DNA of 64,000 nt, from contig JAFQZM010000033.1 in NCBI GenBank assembly GCA_017405875.1, forward strand, positions 1-64,000, written 5' to 3'. This DNA is from a bacterium. GTDB lineage: Bacteria > UBP6 > UBA1177. Below the pieces are notes generated by a model that made no database searches, had not been told where the DNA came from, and saw nothing but the letters and a program-made list of their open reading frames with translations. How positions within the stretch are numbered: position 1 is the stretch's first letter; each line of letters starts with the position of its first letter. A program made the translations under genes and the position numbers. This document shows positions 26,262-34,391 of the stretch, one piece after another.

Positions 26262-26721
26262 TTGATTTTATTCAGCATATTTTTCGAAATGAAACTGCAT
26301 AGGTCATCAGCGCTTGTTTTCGTTGCTTTTTTCAGAGAACCGCTCCGTTTTTCGTCTGATTTTGGACGAAAATACAATATGCTGATGACAGTTCTTCGCG
26401 GCGATCTGGCAATAAGACAGAGCAAAATTCTGATCCGGCTTTTCAAAACGATGAAGGATTTCATCATCGAACGTGAAGATCTTATCGGTTATAACGATGT
26501 TGCAAAACTTGCGATCCAGACTTCACAAAACCGACGGTATTTTTCACGACCGCTATGTTATTCTCGATTTCGGCACGGAAAACGAAAAGATCTATCACTG
26601 CGGAACCTCGTCTAAAGACGCAGGAAAAAAAGTCTGTACAATTTCAACAATCACGGACAGTGCCGTTTATAAGCCGCTGGTTAAAAAATTATTAAAAAAT
26701 CGTGAACTTGTTTTGGGTTAG
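26262..26721 (+). pseudogene. ORF6N-PLD-type protein remnant (deletion plus frameshift)
   Basis: Two overlapping frames preserve separate pieces of one known protein type. In the first, about 26352-26529 reads Y-N-M-L-M-T-V-L-R-G-D-L-A-I-R-Q-S-K then L-I-R-L-F-K-T-M-K-D-F-I-I-E and L-A-I-Q-T-S-Q-N, the C-terminal part of the ORF6N domain. In the frame one base later, about 26525-26721 reads L-H-K-T-D-G-I-F-H-D-R-Y-V-I-L-D-F-G-T then Y-H-C-G-T-S-S-K-D-A-G-K-K, the C-terminal end of the PLD-like domain found after ORF6N in full-length proteins. The start of ORF6N and roughly 90-100 residues between the pieces are gone. The junction lies around CTTCACAAAAC at 26521-26531, readable in both frames. 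Almost certainly non-functional. Confidence 0.75.
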
Positions 26722-26722
26722 T

Positions 26723-27382
26723 TCATTTCATTCTTGCCTTCAGCTCGTTTCTGACTTTTTCCAGATCGCCGCAGGAAAGCAGAGGCATAAGATCATCTAT
26801 CTCTTCTATACTTTTATCCCACCACTTGAACTCAAGCAGCAGTTCAGTCAGCTCGTCGTCAAAGCGTTTTTTTATGACCCGGCAGGGATTTCCTGCTGCG
26901 ACAGTGTAAGGCGGAATATCAGAAGCCACTACCGAATTCGCCCCGATAATCGCTCCGTCACCGATATGAACACCGGGCATAACCGTTACATTCTGGCCGA
27001 TCCAGACATCATTTCCAACGACAGTGTCGCCTTTGAGCGGCAGTTCTTTCTTTACCGGCGCAAGGGCGTTTCCCCATTTTCCGCCCATTATGTAAAACGG
27101 ATAAGTAGTCACGCAACCCATTCTGTGGTTGGCACCGTTCATCACAAACTCGACACCCTTTGCTATTGCGCAGAACTTGCCGATGATCAGTTTGTCGCCG
27201 ATAAAACCGTAGTGATGCGTAACATGTTTTTCGAACTGCTCTGCACCGTTCACGTCGTCGTAATAAGTGAAATCACCGACAATGATATTCGGATTTTTCA
27301 CAACATTCTTGATATAGCAGAGACTTGGAATCTTCGGATTCGGGAAAGCCTCGTCAGGACTGGGTGTTTGTCTGTTTGCCAT
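26723..27382 (-). CDS. Vat/XAT-family hexapeptide acetyltransferase
   Basis: A 219-residue left-handed parallel beta-helix acyltransferase of the xenobiotic (Vat/CatB) type. Hexapeptide repeats run from about residue 65 to 165 (I-G-K-F-C-A-I, I-G-Q-N-V-T-V, I-G-D-G-A-I-I-G-A-N-S-V-V). The family's M-N-G-A-N-H-R-M segment carries the catalytic His near 87, and W-K-W-W-D-type residues close the C terminus (F-K-W-W-D). Family members acetylate streptogramin A or chloramphenicol with acetyl-CoA, but chromosomal copies often have unknown small-molecule substrates, so resistance should not be assumed. GGAG precedes ATG 27382. Its 3' end abuts the ORF6N remnant on the opposite strand. Confidence 0.88.
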   Translation of the reverse strand: MANRQTPSPDEAFPNPKIPSLCYIKNVVKNPNIIVGDFTYYDDVNGAEQFEKHVTHHYGFIGDKLIIGKFCAIAKGVEFVMNGANHRMGCVTTYPFYIMGGKWGNALAPVKKELPLKGDTVVGNDVWIGQNVTVMPGVHIGDGAIIGANSVVASDIPPYTVAAGNPCRVIKKRFDDELTELLLEFKWWDKSIEEIDDLMPLLSCGDLEKVRNELKARMK

Positions 27383-27418
27383 TTGTAACTCCGTTATTAA
27401 AACTGGAACTTATCTCTT

Positions 27419-27784
27419 TCAATTCTTCCTGATCTGAAACCGGCAATGTTCCGCTCCACGCAATATAGTTTCCAAAATCTCCACCTCAAATTTGCTGTCC
27501 GGTTCCATACAGCTGAGAATAAACAGGATGCTTTGTCTACTACATTCGCATTGCTCTGGGTCAGTAACCTTGCCGGACAAAACTTTCGGACAAGTGCATT
27601 TTTCATAGCCAAGCTCGTATTTATGGCCGGGCTCGATCACCTTCCCGAAGTATCCGTTTCCGTTCATAGCCCCGCCGTAAACTCTGTCCAGATCGCCGTT
27701 GCAGGCCCGATAGAGTTCCATTTGTGCAGGGAGAACGCGGTCTTTTACACAGGTTACGGCTTGTTCATAATACTTGTCTTTCAT
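27419..27784 (-). CDS. Small cysteine-containing protein, DUF6144-like
   Basis: A 121-residue protein. The C-terminal half has C-T-C-P (near 63-66), then C-E-C-S (about 79-82), and ends with E-V-E-I-L-E-T-I-L-R-G-A-E-H-C-R-F. This resembles DUF6144-type and related V4R-like small domains, where the paired Cys and the G-(D/A)-x-x-C-R-F ending recur; they may hold a metal. The N-terminal half lacks the Cys motifs that start longer members, so this may be a shortened version. AAGGAG lies 7 bp before ATG 27784. It sits upstream of the Vat-type gene on the same strand with a 36-bp gap and may be co-transcribed. Family match is tentative. Confidence 0.5.
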   Translation of the reverse strand: MKDKYYEQAVTCVKDRVLPAQMELYRACNGDLDRVYGGAMNGNGYFGKVIEPGHKYELGYEKCTCPKVLSGKVTDPEQCECSRQSILFILSCMEPDSKFEVEILETILRGAEHCRFQIRKN

Positions 27785-27868
27785 AAATCGTCTCCTTATC
27801 TACAAAGTCTGTATTTTGCATTCAGCGCAAATTCTTTGTCATTTAAATCCGGTGATTTCAGAGAAAAA

Positions 27869-28978
27869 CTACTCGTCTTCGTCGCTGCCGGAGAACTCTT
27901 CGACGCTCTGACCGAGAAGAAGTGCGTTCTGATAGTGGATGAGCGGGTCGATGATCATGTCGAGCGAACCTTCCATGATTTCGTTTATTCTGTAAAGAGT
28001 GAGTTTGATCCTGTGGTCGGTGACACGCCCCTGCGGAAAGTTGTAAGTTCTGATTTTTTCCGATCTGTCGCCGCTTCCGACAAGGCTTCTGCGCTGCGAG
28101 CTGACCTCCTGGTCGCGTTTTTCGCGCTCGAGTTTGAGAAGTTTTGCTTCGAGGACTTTCATAGCCCTCGCACGGTTCTGGATCTGGCTTCTTTCATCCT
28201 GCATCGCTACGACGATTCCGGTCGGAATGTGGGTGATTCGGACTGCGCTGTCTGTTTTGTTGACGTGCTGGCCGCCCGCGCCGCTTGAACGGTAGACATC
28301 GATCTTAAGATCTTTTTCATCGATCTGGACTTCATCGATTTCGTCAGCCTGAGGAAGAACAGCGACGGTGATTGCCGAAGTGTGGACTCTGCCCTGCGAT
28401 TCGGTTACAGGAACACGCTGTACGCGGTGGACGCCGCCTTCATATTTGAGCCTGCCGTAGACGTCTTCGCCTGAAATTTCGGAAATGACTTCCTTGATTC
28501 CCGCGCCTTCAGCCGTGCTGATAGACATGATTTCGACTTTCCACTTGTTGAGCTCGGCGTAACGGCAGTACATGCGGTAGATTTCTTCGGCAAAAAGAGC
28601 CGCTTCGTCGCCGCCCGTTCCTGCACGGATTTCAAGAATCGCGCTTTTTTCGTCAAGCGGATCTCTCGGAAGAAGGAGAACGTTGAGTTCGTCGGTTATC
28701 GCGTTGTATCTTTCCTCGAGTTCGGGAAGTTCAGCCTTGATCATGTCGATGAGTTCGGGGTCTTTTTCGATCGAAAGCATCTCCTTCTGATCGGCGATCT
28801 CGCGCTCGAGTTTGTCCCATTCGAGATAGTTGTCGACGATTTTTTTCAGGCGTTTGTATTCGCGCATGAGTTTCGTGTATTTTTTCACATCGCCGACAGT
28901 TTCGGGCTTTGCGATTTCCTTTTCAATGTTCAGAAAACTTTTGTGAATCTCGGCAAGTTTGTCTTTGATTTCAAGCAT
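27869..28978 (-). CDS. prfA: Peptide chain release factor 1
   Basis: A 369-residue class I release factor that recognises UAA/UAG and triggers peptidyl-tRNA hydrolysis. The RF1 tripeptide P-V-T (in [10 protein letters not shown]) near 190 and the hydrolytic G-G-Q (S-G-A-G-G-Q-H-V-N) near 235 are intact. The P-x-T type, as opposed to S-P-F, identifies RF1 and not RF2. The N-terminal helical domain is present. ATG 28978 has GAGG upstream; the frame can be read 12 codons further but that region is the rpmE terminator. A short acidic tail (E-F-S-G-S-D-E-D-E) closes the protein. rpmE lies immediately upstream, a common pairing. Confidence 0.96.
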   Translation of the reverse strand: MLEIKDKLAEIHKSFLNIEKEIAKPETVGDVKKYTKLMREYKRLKKIVDNYLEWDKLEREIADQKEMLSIEKDPELIDMIKAELPELEERYNAITDELNVLLLPRDPLDEKSAILEIRAGTGGDEAALFAEEIYRMYCRYAELNKWKVEIMSISTAEGAGIKEVISEISGEDVYGRLKYEGGVHRVQRVPVTESQGRVHTSAITVAVLPQADEIDEVQIDEKDLKIDVYRSSGAGGQHVNKTDSAVRITHIPTGIVVAMQDERSQIQNRARAMKVLEAKLLKLEREKRDQEVSSQRRSLVGSGDRSEKIRTYNFPQGRVTDHRIKLTLYRINEIMEGSLDMIIDPLIHYQNALLLGQSVEEFSGSDEDE

Positions 28979-28990
28979 CGGTTCCTCTTG

Positions 28991-29033
28991 ATAAAAAAAT
29001 CCCGCCAATCTCACAAAAAAGGAAATTGACGGG
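28991..29033 (-). terminator. Terminator between rpmE and prfA
   Basis: On the minus strand a 9-bp stem (CCCGTCAAT with ATTGGCGGG, one wobble) is followed by ATTTTTTTAT at 29000-28991. prfA expression would need read-through or an unseen promoter. Confidence 0.8.
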
Positions 29034-29056
29034 CTTTAAAACTGAAAAAAGCAGAG

Positions 29057-29278
29057 CTATTTTTTGCCTGCGTAGGTGTCTCTTTTGTACTTCGCGTTGA
29101 ATTTTTCGATTCTGCCTGCGGTGTCGACGATTTTTGTCTTACCGGTGTAGAACGGATGGCAGTTCGAGCAGATTTCTACGTTGTAGCCTTCTTTTTTGGT
29201 GGAACGGGTAACATATTCCGCTCCGCATGAACACTTGACCGTTATAACTTCAAGCTTCGGATGAACTTTTTCTTTCAT
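29057..29278 (-). CDS. rpmE: 50S ribosomal protein L31, zinc-binding type
   Basis: A 73-residue ribosomal protein with the zinc ribbon C-x-C (K-C-S-C-G) near 15-18 and C-x2-C ([10 protein letters not shown]) near 36-39. This marks the Zn-containing (C+) paralogue that anchors at the central protuberance of the 50S subunit and can be replaced under zinc limitation. ATG 29278 has AAGGAG at a normal distance; the longer frame to 29386 is hydrophobic and has no homology to L31. Own promoter at 29321-29348 and a terminator after it. Confidence 0.95.
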   Translation of the reverse strand: MKEKVHPKLEVITVKCSCGAEYVTRSTKKEGYNVEICSNCHPFYTGKTKIVDTAGRIEKFNAKYKRDTYAGKK

Positions 29279-29320
29279 TTCAAACTCCTTCAAAAAATAT
29301 GGAACAAAAAAATCGCGGGT

Positions 29321-29348
29321 ATAGTAATCAAATAAATAAAAAAAGCAA
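29321..29348 (-). promoter_or_regulatory. Sigma-70-like promoter of rpmE
   Basis: Minus strand TTGCTT (29343-29348), 16-bp T-rich spacer, TACTAT (29321-29326), 43 bp before the start at 29278. Confidence 0.6.
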
Positions 29349-29372
29349 GTTATTTTTGCACATACCGGTTTT

Positions 29373-30095
29373 TCAATCCTTTTCAAGCAGTGTTCTTACG
29401 GCGTAACTCGCAAGCATGAGTCCGGCCGCCTGAGGCACAAAAACCGTCGAACCCTGAACTTTGCGGATTCTTCCAGAATTTTCGGCATTTTCTTCTTCGT
29501 TTTCTATCGGATCACACGGGATTTCGCGGCTGAAAACAACGGGAAAATGCTTTTTTACACCACGGTTTCTGAGCCTTTTGCGGACAAATTTCGCCAGAGA
29601 GCAGACATCAGTTTTCCAGATGTCGGCAAATTCAAGTTTTTCAGGGCAGATCCTGCCGCCTGTTCCCATTGAGGAAATAAAGTTTTCGTTTCTTTCCAGA
29701 AGGGCGATTATCAGATTGACTTTGGGATTCAGACTGTCGATTGCGTCAATGTGAAAATCTGCGTCAAGCACCATCGAAGCCGCATCGTTTCCGTGCATAA
29801 AATCGGAATAAACTTCAATATTTACATCAGGATTCACCGATTTTGCGGCATTCAGGAAAACGTCACTTTTTTTCATCCCCACAGTTGAATTGAAACCGAA
29901 AATCAGACGGTTCAGATTGGATTCGCTCACGGTATCGAAATCGACAGCCTTTACCGTTCCGACTCCGCTTCTCACAAGCGCCATCGCAGCTGCAGCCCCC
30001 ACTCCGCCGAGACCGTAAACGGCAACTGTTGAATTTTTGAGTTTTTCTATTCCGGATGCACCGAAAATGATTTCGTTTCTTTCGGAAAAAGACAT
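29373..30095 (-). CDS. tcdA: tRNA threonylcarbamoyladenosine dehydratase (ThiF/MoeB family)
   Basis: A 240-residue E1-like adenylating enzyme. TcdA (CsdL/YgdL) cyclises t6A37 of tRNA to ct6A using ATP. The nucleotide loop G-L-G-G-V-G-A near residue 29, the V-D-F-D-x-V-x-x-S-N-L-N-R segment near 52-64, G-T-G-G-R near 145 and the closing [12 protein letters not shown] segment match TcdA better than ThiF or MoeB, and there are no C-x2-C zinc pairs. The start directly follows the dnaJ stop (30096), with no separate ribosome site, so it is translated from the dnaJ transcript. Confidence 0.88.
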   Translation of the reverse strand: MSFSERNEIIFGASGIEKLKNSTVAVYGLGGVGAAAAMALVRSGVGTVKAVDFDTVSESNLNRLIFGFNSTVGMKKSDVFLNAAKSVNPDVNIEVYSDFMHGNDAASMVLDADFHIDAIDSLNPKVNLIIALLERNENFISSMGTGGRICPEKLEFADIWKTDVCSLAKFVRKRLRNRGVKKHFPVVFSREIPCDPIENEEENAENSGRIRKVQGSTVFVPQAAGLMLASYAVRTLLEKD

Positions 30096-31250
30096 CTACT
30101 TATTGAACCATTTTTTGATTTTTTCGAGGTAATCCTTAAGCGTCGGGCGCTCCTTTATCTCTTTTTCAAACTCTTTGAGCTTCATTATTGCCTCTTTGTG
30201 CGCGTCTGAAAGGTTTCTCGGCACTTCGAGCTTGAAAATTACATAAAGAACGCCTTTGCCGCGACCGTGGACATCGGGGAAACCTTTGTCTTTGAGCCGC
30301 ATTTTCGTATTCGGCTGTGTTCCTGCCGGAAGAGTCATCTCCACCGGTCCGTCCATTGTCGGAACTTCGATCTTGTCACCGAGTGCCGCCTGCGAATAAG
30401 TTATCGGAATTTCTATGAAAATATCGTTGCCTTCTCTAGAGAAAAGTTCGTCGCCCTTTACCCTGACATCAACATAAAAATCGCCGCGAGGTCCGCCGTT
30501 GAGTCCTGCGTTTCCCTCGCCTGCGACACGGATCTGCATGCCGTCGGCAATACCCGCCGGAACTTTGACTTCGAGTTTTTTCGTCTCTTTAACGAATCCC
30601 GTTCCGTGGCAATGGGTGCACGGTTTTTCGATGATCGTTCCTTCGCCGTGACATGTCGGACAGGTCTGTGCGATGGAAAAGAAACCGTTTCCGCTCCTGA
30701 GCTGACCGCTTCCTTTGCAGGTCGGGCACGCCTTTCTTGAACTTCCAGCTTCAGCTCCCGTTCCGTTGCAAAAGTGACATGCCGAAGAGCGGTTGAACGA
30801 AACTTCTTTTGAAACGCCGGTGTAGGATTCTTTGAAAGTAACCACTATTTTCGAAACTAAATCGGTGCCCTGCTGAGGCATATTTCTGCCGCGTCTTCTG
30901 CCGCCGCCGAAAATGTTGTCGAACATATCGCCCAAATTGTCGAAAGCACCGCCGCCGCCGAAACCTGCGTTTTTGAACATTTCCGACAAATCGACTCCGT
31001 CAGCTCCCGCTCCGAAACCGCCTTTGAGACCGTCTTCGCCGTACTGGTCGTAAATCTGACGTTTTTCGGGATCGGAAAGAACTTCGTTGGCCTCGTTCAC
31101 CTTTTTGAACTTTTCTTCGGCTTCCTTATCGCCCGGATTTCTGTCGGGGTGATATTTCAACGCCATTTTTTTGAACGCTTTCTTTATCTCTTCGGGTGAC
31201 GCCGTTCTCGAAACACCGAGTATTTCGTAATAATCCTGCTTGCCAGCCAT
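30096..31250 (-). CDS. dnaJ: Chaperone DnaJ (type I Hsp40)
   Basis: A 384-residue co-chaperone that stimulates DnaK ATPase activity. The J domain (1-70) has H-P-D in [10 protein letters not shown] Gly/Phe-rich linker with G-F-G-G-G-G-A follows (about 75-125). The zinc domain has four C-x2-C-x-G-x-G repeats ([32 protein letters not shown]), and two C-terminal substrate-binding beta domains complete it. Start ATG 31250 with GGAG about 11 bp upstream. A strong terminator separates it from dnaK, so DnaJ should be made in smaller amounts by read-through. Confidence 0.97.
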   Translation of the reverse strand: MAGKQDYYEILGVSRTASPEEIKKAFKKMALKYHPDRNPGDKEAEEKFKKVNEANEVLSDPEKRQIYDQYGEDGLKGGFGAGADGVDLSEMFKNAGFGGGGAFDNLGDMFDNIFGGGRRRGRNMPQQGTDLVSKIVVTFKESYTGVSKEVSFNRSSACHFCNGTGAEAGSSRKACPTCKGSGQLRSGNGFFSIAQTCPTCHGEGTIIEKPCTHCHGTGFVKETKKLEVKVPAGIADGMQIRVAGEGNAGLNGGPRGDFYVDVRVKGDELFSREGNDIFIEIPITYSQAALGDKIEVPTMDGPVEMTLPAGTQPNTKMRLKDKGFPDVHGRGKGVLYVIFKLEVPRNLSDAHKEAIMKLKEFEKEIKERPTLKDYLEKIKKWFNK

Positions 31251-31271
31251 AACGTTAAAACTCCGTAAGTC

Positions 31272-31300
31272 ACAAAAAAAGTGCCGGACTTGCGTCCGGC
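31272..31300 (-). terminator. Strong terminator between dnaK and dnaJ
   Basis: Minus strand perfect 7-bp stem GCCGGAC / GTCCGGC with loop GCAA (a stable GNRA tetraloop), then AC and a run of seven T. It probably attenuates transcription from dnaK into dnaJ. Confidence 0.9.
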
Positions 31301-31308
31301 GTCAAAGT

Positions 31309-33255
31309 CTATTTCTTTTCGGTGAAGTCGGCATCAACGACATCGTCATCGTTTTTGCCCGGATTGTATTCGCCCGGATTCGGCTCGCCGGTTCCGCCTG
31401 CGCCGCCCATTCCGCCGAAACCGTCCATCGGGTTGGCACCGTTTGCCGAAGCCGATTTGTAAACCGCTTCCGCAAGTTTGTAGGCAGCCTGGTTGAGCTC
31501 GTTGATAGCAGTTTCGATTCTGGTCGCATCATCGGTAGCCGAAGCATCGCGGAGATCCTGAAGTTTTGCTTCGATAGCAGCTTTGTCGTCCGCACTTACC
31601 TTGTCGCCGTATTCTTTAAGCGATTTTTCGGTCGTGTAGATCAGCTGTTCCGCGTTGTTCTTGGTTTCGATGAGTTTCTTTCTCTTCTCATCTTCTTCCT
31701 TGTTCTTCTCGGCTTCGTTGACCATTCTTTCGATCTCTTCGTCGGAGAGTCCGCTTCCCGCCTTGATGACGATCTTGTTCTCTTTGTTGGTTCCGAGGTC
31801 TTTCGCGCTTACGTTAAGAATACCGTTGGCATCGATATCGAAACTTACTTCGATTTTCGGAACACCTCTCGGAGCCGGCGGAATGTCCTTAAGTTCGAAT
31901 TCGCCCAGAAGTTTATTCTCGTTGGCTATCGTTCTTTCACCCTGGAAAACTCTGATCTGAACACCCGGCTGGTTATCGACAGCAGTCGAGAAAGTCTCTG
32001 TTTTCTTGGTCGGGATCGTGGTGTTTCTCGGGATAAGTTTCGTGAAAACGCCGCCCAGTGTTTCGATACCGAGTGAAAGCGGAGTTACATCGAGAAGAAG
32101 AATATCCTTTACATCGCCTTTCAGAACACCGCCCTGAATGGCTGCACCGATCGCAACGACTTCATCGGGGTTAACACCTTTGTGAAGCTCTTTCTGGAAG
32201 AACTCTTTTACAAGTCTCTGGACTATCGGCATACGTGTCATACCGCCGACCATGATGACTTCATCGATATCGTTGACGGTAAGTTTTGCATCAGCAAGAA
32301 CCTTTTTGCAGGGTTCAAGAGTTTTTCTTGCCAGATCTTCGACAAGGCTTTCAAGTTTTGCTCTCGACATCGTGATGTTTAGGTGTTTGGGACCTGTTGC
32401 ATCAGCAGTGATGAACGGAAGGTTGATGTTGGTTTCCATCGTCGAAGAAAGCTCGTGTTTAGCTTTTTCAGCAGCTTCTTTAAGTCTCTGAAGCGCCATC
32501 GGGTCGCTCGAAAGGTCGATTCCCTGCTCTTTCTTGAATTCGCTTACAAGGAACTCGATTATTCTCTGGTCGAAATCTTCACCGCCCAGGAACGTATCGC
32601 CGTTTGTCGAAAGAACTTCGAAAACGCCGTCGCCGAGTTCAAGAATTGAAATATCGAACGTACCGCCGCCGAGGTCGTAAACCGCGATCTTCATATCCTT
32701 TCCCTTGTTGTCTACGCCGTAAGCAAGTGCTGCAGCGGTAGGCTCGTTTATGATACGGAGAACGTTGAGGCCTGCGATTTTGCCGGCATCTTTCGTTGCC
32801 TGTCTCTGCGAATCGTTGAAGTAAGCAGGAACCGTGATGACTGCATCCGTAACTTTTTCGCCCAGATACTCTTCAGCGGTCTCTTTCATTTTGCTGAGAA
32901 CCATAGCAGAAATCTGCTGCGGGCTGTACTCCTTGTCCTCGATCTTTACCCATGCGTCGCCGTTTGCAGCCTTGATGATCTGGAACGGAACGACAGATTT
33001 CATCTTCATGACTTCGGTAGCTTCATACTTTCTTCCGATAAGTCTTTTGATTGAGTAAAGAGTTCTCTGCGGGTTCGTGATCGACTGTCTTTTTGCAAGC
33101 TGACCGACCAGTCTCTCGCCTTTGTCCGTGAACGCTACGATACTCGGAGTGGTTCTCGAACCTTCCGAATTTGCAATGACCTTAGGCTCTCCGCCTTCCA
33201 TGATGCTTACGCAGCTGTTGGTCGTACCAAGGTCAATACCGATAACTTTTCCCAT
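31309..33255 (-). CDS. dnaK: Chaperone protein DnaK (Hsp70)
   Basis: A 648-residue Hsp70. The phosphate-1 loop G-I-D-L-G-T-T-N-S is near residue 5, phosphate-2 D-L-G-G-G-T-F-D near 195, the adenosine motif G-G-M-T-R-M-P near 340, then the hydrophobic linker [14 protein letters not shown] and the substrate-binding domain. The helical lid ends in a Gly/Met/Asn-rich tail and [12 protein letters not shown] 33255 has GGAGG upstream; a codon further on, M-E-E-I is the ribosome site read as protein. It follows grpE by 20 bp in the order grpE-dnaK-(terminator)-dnaJ-tcdA. Confidence 0.98.
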   Translation of the reverse strand: MGKVIGIDLGTTNSCVSIMEGGEPKVIANSEGSRTTPSIVAFTDKGERLVGQLAKRQSITNPQRTLYSIKRLIGRKYEATEVMKMKSVVPFQIIKAANGDAWVKIEDKEYSPQQISAMVLSKMKETAEEYLGEKVTDAVITVPAYFNDSQRQATKDAGKIAGLNVLRIINEPTAAALAYGVDNKGKDMKIAVYDLGGGTFDISILELGDGVFEVLSTNGDTFLGGEDFDQRIIEFLVSEFKKEQGIDLSSDPMALQRLKEAAEKAKHELSSTMETNINLPFITADATGPKHLNITMSRAKLESLVEDLARKTLEPCKKVLADAKLTVNDIDEVIMVGGMTRMPIVQRLVKEFFQKELHKGVNPDEVVAIGAAIQGGVLKGDVKDILLLDVTPLSLGIETLGGVFTKLIPRNTTIPTKKTETFSTAVDNQPGVQIRVFQGERTIANENKLLGEFELKDIPPAPRGVPKIEVSFDIDANGILNVSAKDLGTNKENKIVIKAGSGLSDEEIERMVNEAEKNKEEDEKRKKLIETKNNAEQLIYTTEKSLKEYGDKVSADDKAAIEAKLQDLRDASATDDATRIETAINELNQAAYKLAEAVYKSASANGANPMDGFGGMGGAGGTGEPNPGEYNPGKNDDDVVDADFTEKK

Positions 33256-33275
33256 GATTTCCTCCAATTATAATG

Positions 33276-34103
33276 TTAACAATTACCGTTTTCTTCATTA
33301 TTTTCAGCAGGTTCGGAAGTTTCTGCAACTTCTTCCGTATTCTGCTCTTCGACTTTATTTTCCTCTGCTTCCGCCGGTTCATCAGCTTTAGTTTCTTCCG
33401 GTTTTGTCGCAGGAATGCCGCTTGCAACGACGACCATTGCCGGTCTGATTACTCTGTCGTGCAGTTTGTAGCACTTTACGTACTCCGCAACGATTTCGTT
33501 CGCCTCTTTTCCGTCAACATTTATCATGCTCATAGCCTGATGAATTGCCGGATCGAACTTCTCACCTACGCTGCTTATGCAGACAAGACCGTGCTTGCTG
33601 CAGACATCCTCGAACTTCGAAGCCAGATGTCTGATTCCCTGAATGAAAGGATCTTTGTCGGCTTCTTCGCCCTTCGGAATAAACTCCATCGCCTTGTCGA
33701 AATCATCCTTTACAGTGATAAATTCTTTAAAGAAATCCTCGACCGCAAATTTTATCTTCGAGCGGAATTCGTTTTCGATTCTCGTTTTCTGATTCCTGTT
33801 TTCAGCAACAAGCGATTTTACGCTTCCTTCGAGTTCCGCGATTTTTTCATCTTTGAGTTTTATCTGCTCATCAAGTTTTGCGAGCTTTTCTTCAAGTTCC
33901 TTGATCTCTCTGTGAGCCTTTTCGTCGCCTTTTCCGCCGAACTTATTGAAAAATCTTTTCTTTTTCGACTTTTCGTGTTCGCCGAGTTCATTGGCAAAAG
34001 CCTGAAGATCGTTTTCGCCGCCAGCAAGATTTTCGTCGATCTCGATCGCGCCGTCATTCTCTTTTTCAAGCTCTTCCCTATATTTTCTTTCTTCTTCAGT
34101 CAT
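33276..34103 (-). CDS. grpE: Nucleotide exchange factor GrpE, with long acidic ends
   Basis: A 275-residue GrpE, longer than the usual 180-210. The central long helix (about 75-125, coiled-coil rich) leads to the conserved F-x-x-x-x-D-D-F-D-K-A-M-E block (here V-K-D-D-F-D-K-A-M-E-F) near 145. The beta-wing follows, with F-D-P-x-x-H-Q-A-M-S near 196 and G-Y-x-L-x-D-R-V-I-R-P-A-M-V-V-V-A. It lacks the canonical G-Y-x-L start, having C-Y-K-L-H-D-R. The acidic N-terminal extension (about 1-70) and the Glu/Ala-rich C-terminal tail (about 232-275) are unusual and probably disordered. ATG 34103 is preceded by GGAGGGG. It is the first gene of the heat-shock unit. Confidence 0.93.
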   Translation of the reverse strand: MTEEERKYREELEKENDGAIEIDENLAGGENDLQAFANELGEHEKSKKKRFFNKFGGKGDEKAHREIKELEEKLAKLDEQIKLKDEKIAELEGSVKSLVAENRNQKTRIENEFRSKIKFAVEDFFKEFITVKDDFDKAMEFIPKGEEADKDPFIQGIRHLASKFEDVCSKHGLVCISSVGEKFDPAIHQAMSMINVDGKEANEIVAEYVKCYKLHDRVIRPAMVVVASGIPATKPEETKADEPAEAEENKVEEQNTEEVAETSEPAENNEENGNC

Positions 34104-34172
34104 AACCCCTCCAAAAGGCAACTGCCTGAAATCATTAAACTCTCAATCCGAATGAGCCTCAAAGCACGCTTT

Positions 34173-34200
34173 TATATAAAGACGGTTTTCGCAAAGTCAA
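34173..34200 (-). promoter_or_regulatory. Sigma-70-like promoter of grpE-dnaK
   Basis: Minus strand TTGACT (34195-34200), 16-bp spacer, TATATA (34173-34178), 69 bp before grpE. No CIRCE inverted repeat was found in the leader. Confidence 0.65.
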
Positions 34201-34268
34201 CGGGCTAACATCAAAAAATTTTTCTGATGCAAAAACAGCTTTTGAAATTTCCGGCTGATTCCGCTCAA

Positions 34269-34380
34269 GAAAACTCAAGATTTCGCGTTTTTTTGAACTT
34301 TCTATCCAAAAATTGACGAGAAAACTCAAAATTTCGTTGATTTTTGAAATTTTTCAACTAAAATGGAGCAGAAAACTCAG
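34269..34380 (+). repeat. Degenerate 51-bp tandem repeat upstream of the Fic gene
   Basis: GAAAACTCA recurs at 34269, 34320 and 34371, exactly 51 bp apart. The first two copies continue alike for the whole period (GAAAACTCAAGATTTCG versus GAAAACTCAAAATTTCG, then a shared TTTTTGAA block). The third copy stops at the ribosome site of the Fic gene. Inside copy two, TTGAAATTTTTCAA (34344-34357) is an inverted repeat that could be an operator. Together they fill most of the gap between grpE and fic. Confidence 0.7.
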
Positions 34381-34391
34381 GGAGGGTCCAA

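Noticed and set aside
26723-27382. Vat-type gene as a proven streptogramin resistance determinant
   Set aside because: Family membership alone does not show the substrate; many chromosomal members act on other molecules.
31240-32076. Plus-strand frame opposite dnaK
   Set aside because: Complement of an unmistakable dnaK gene; Phe/Arg/Val-rich composition typical of a shadow frame.
33273-34208. 311-codon plus-strand frame opposite grpE
   Set aside because: Phe-rich shadow of the Glu/Lys-rich GrpE gene.
34104-34268. CIRCE (HrcA) operator before grpE
   Set aside because: No TTAGCACTC-N9-GAGTGCTAA-like inverted repeat was found in the leader.
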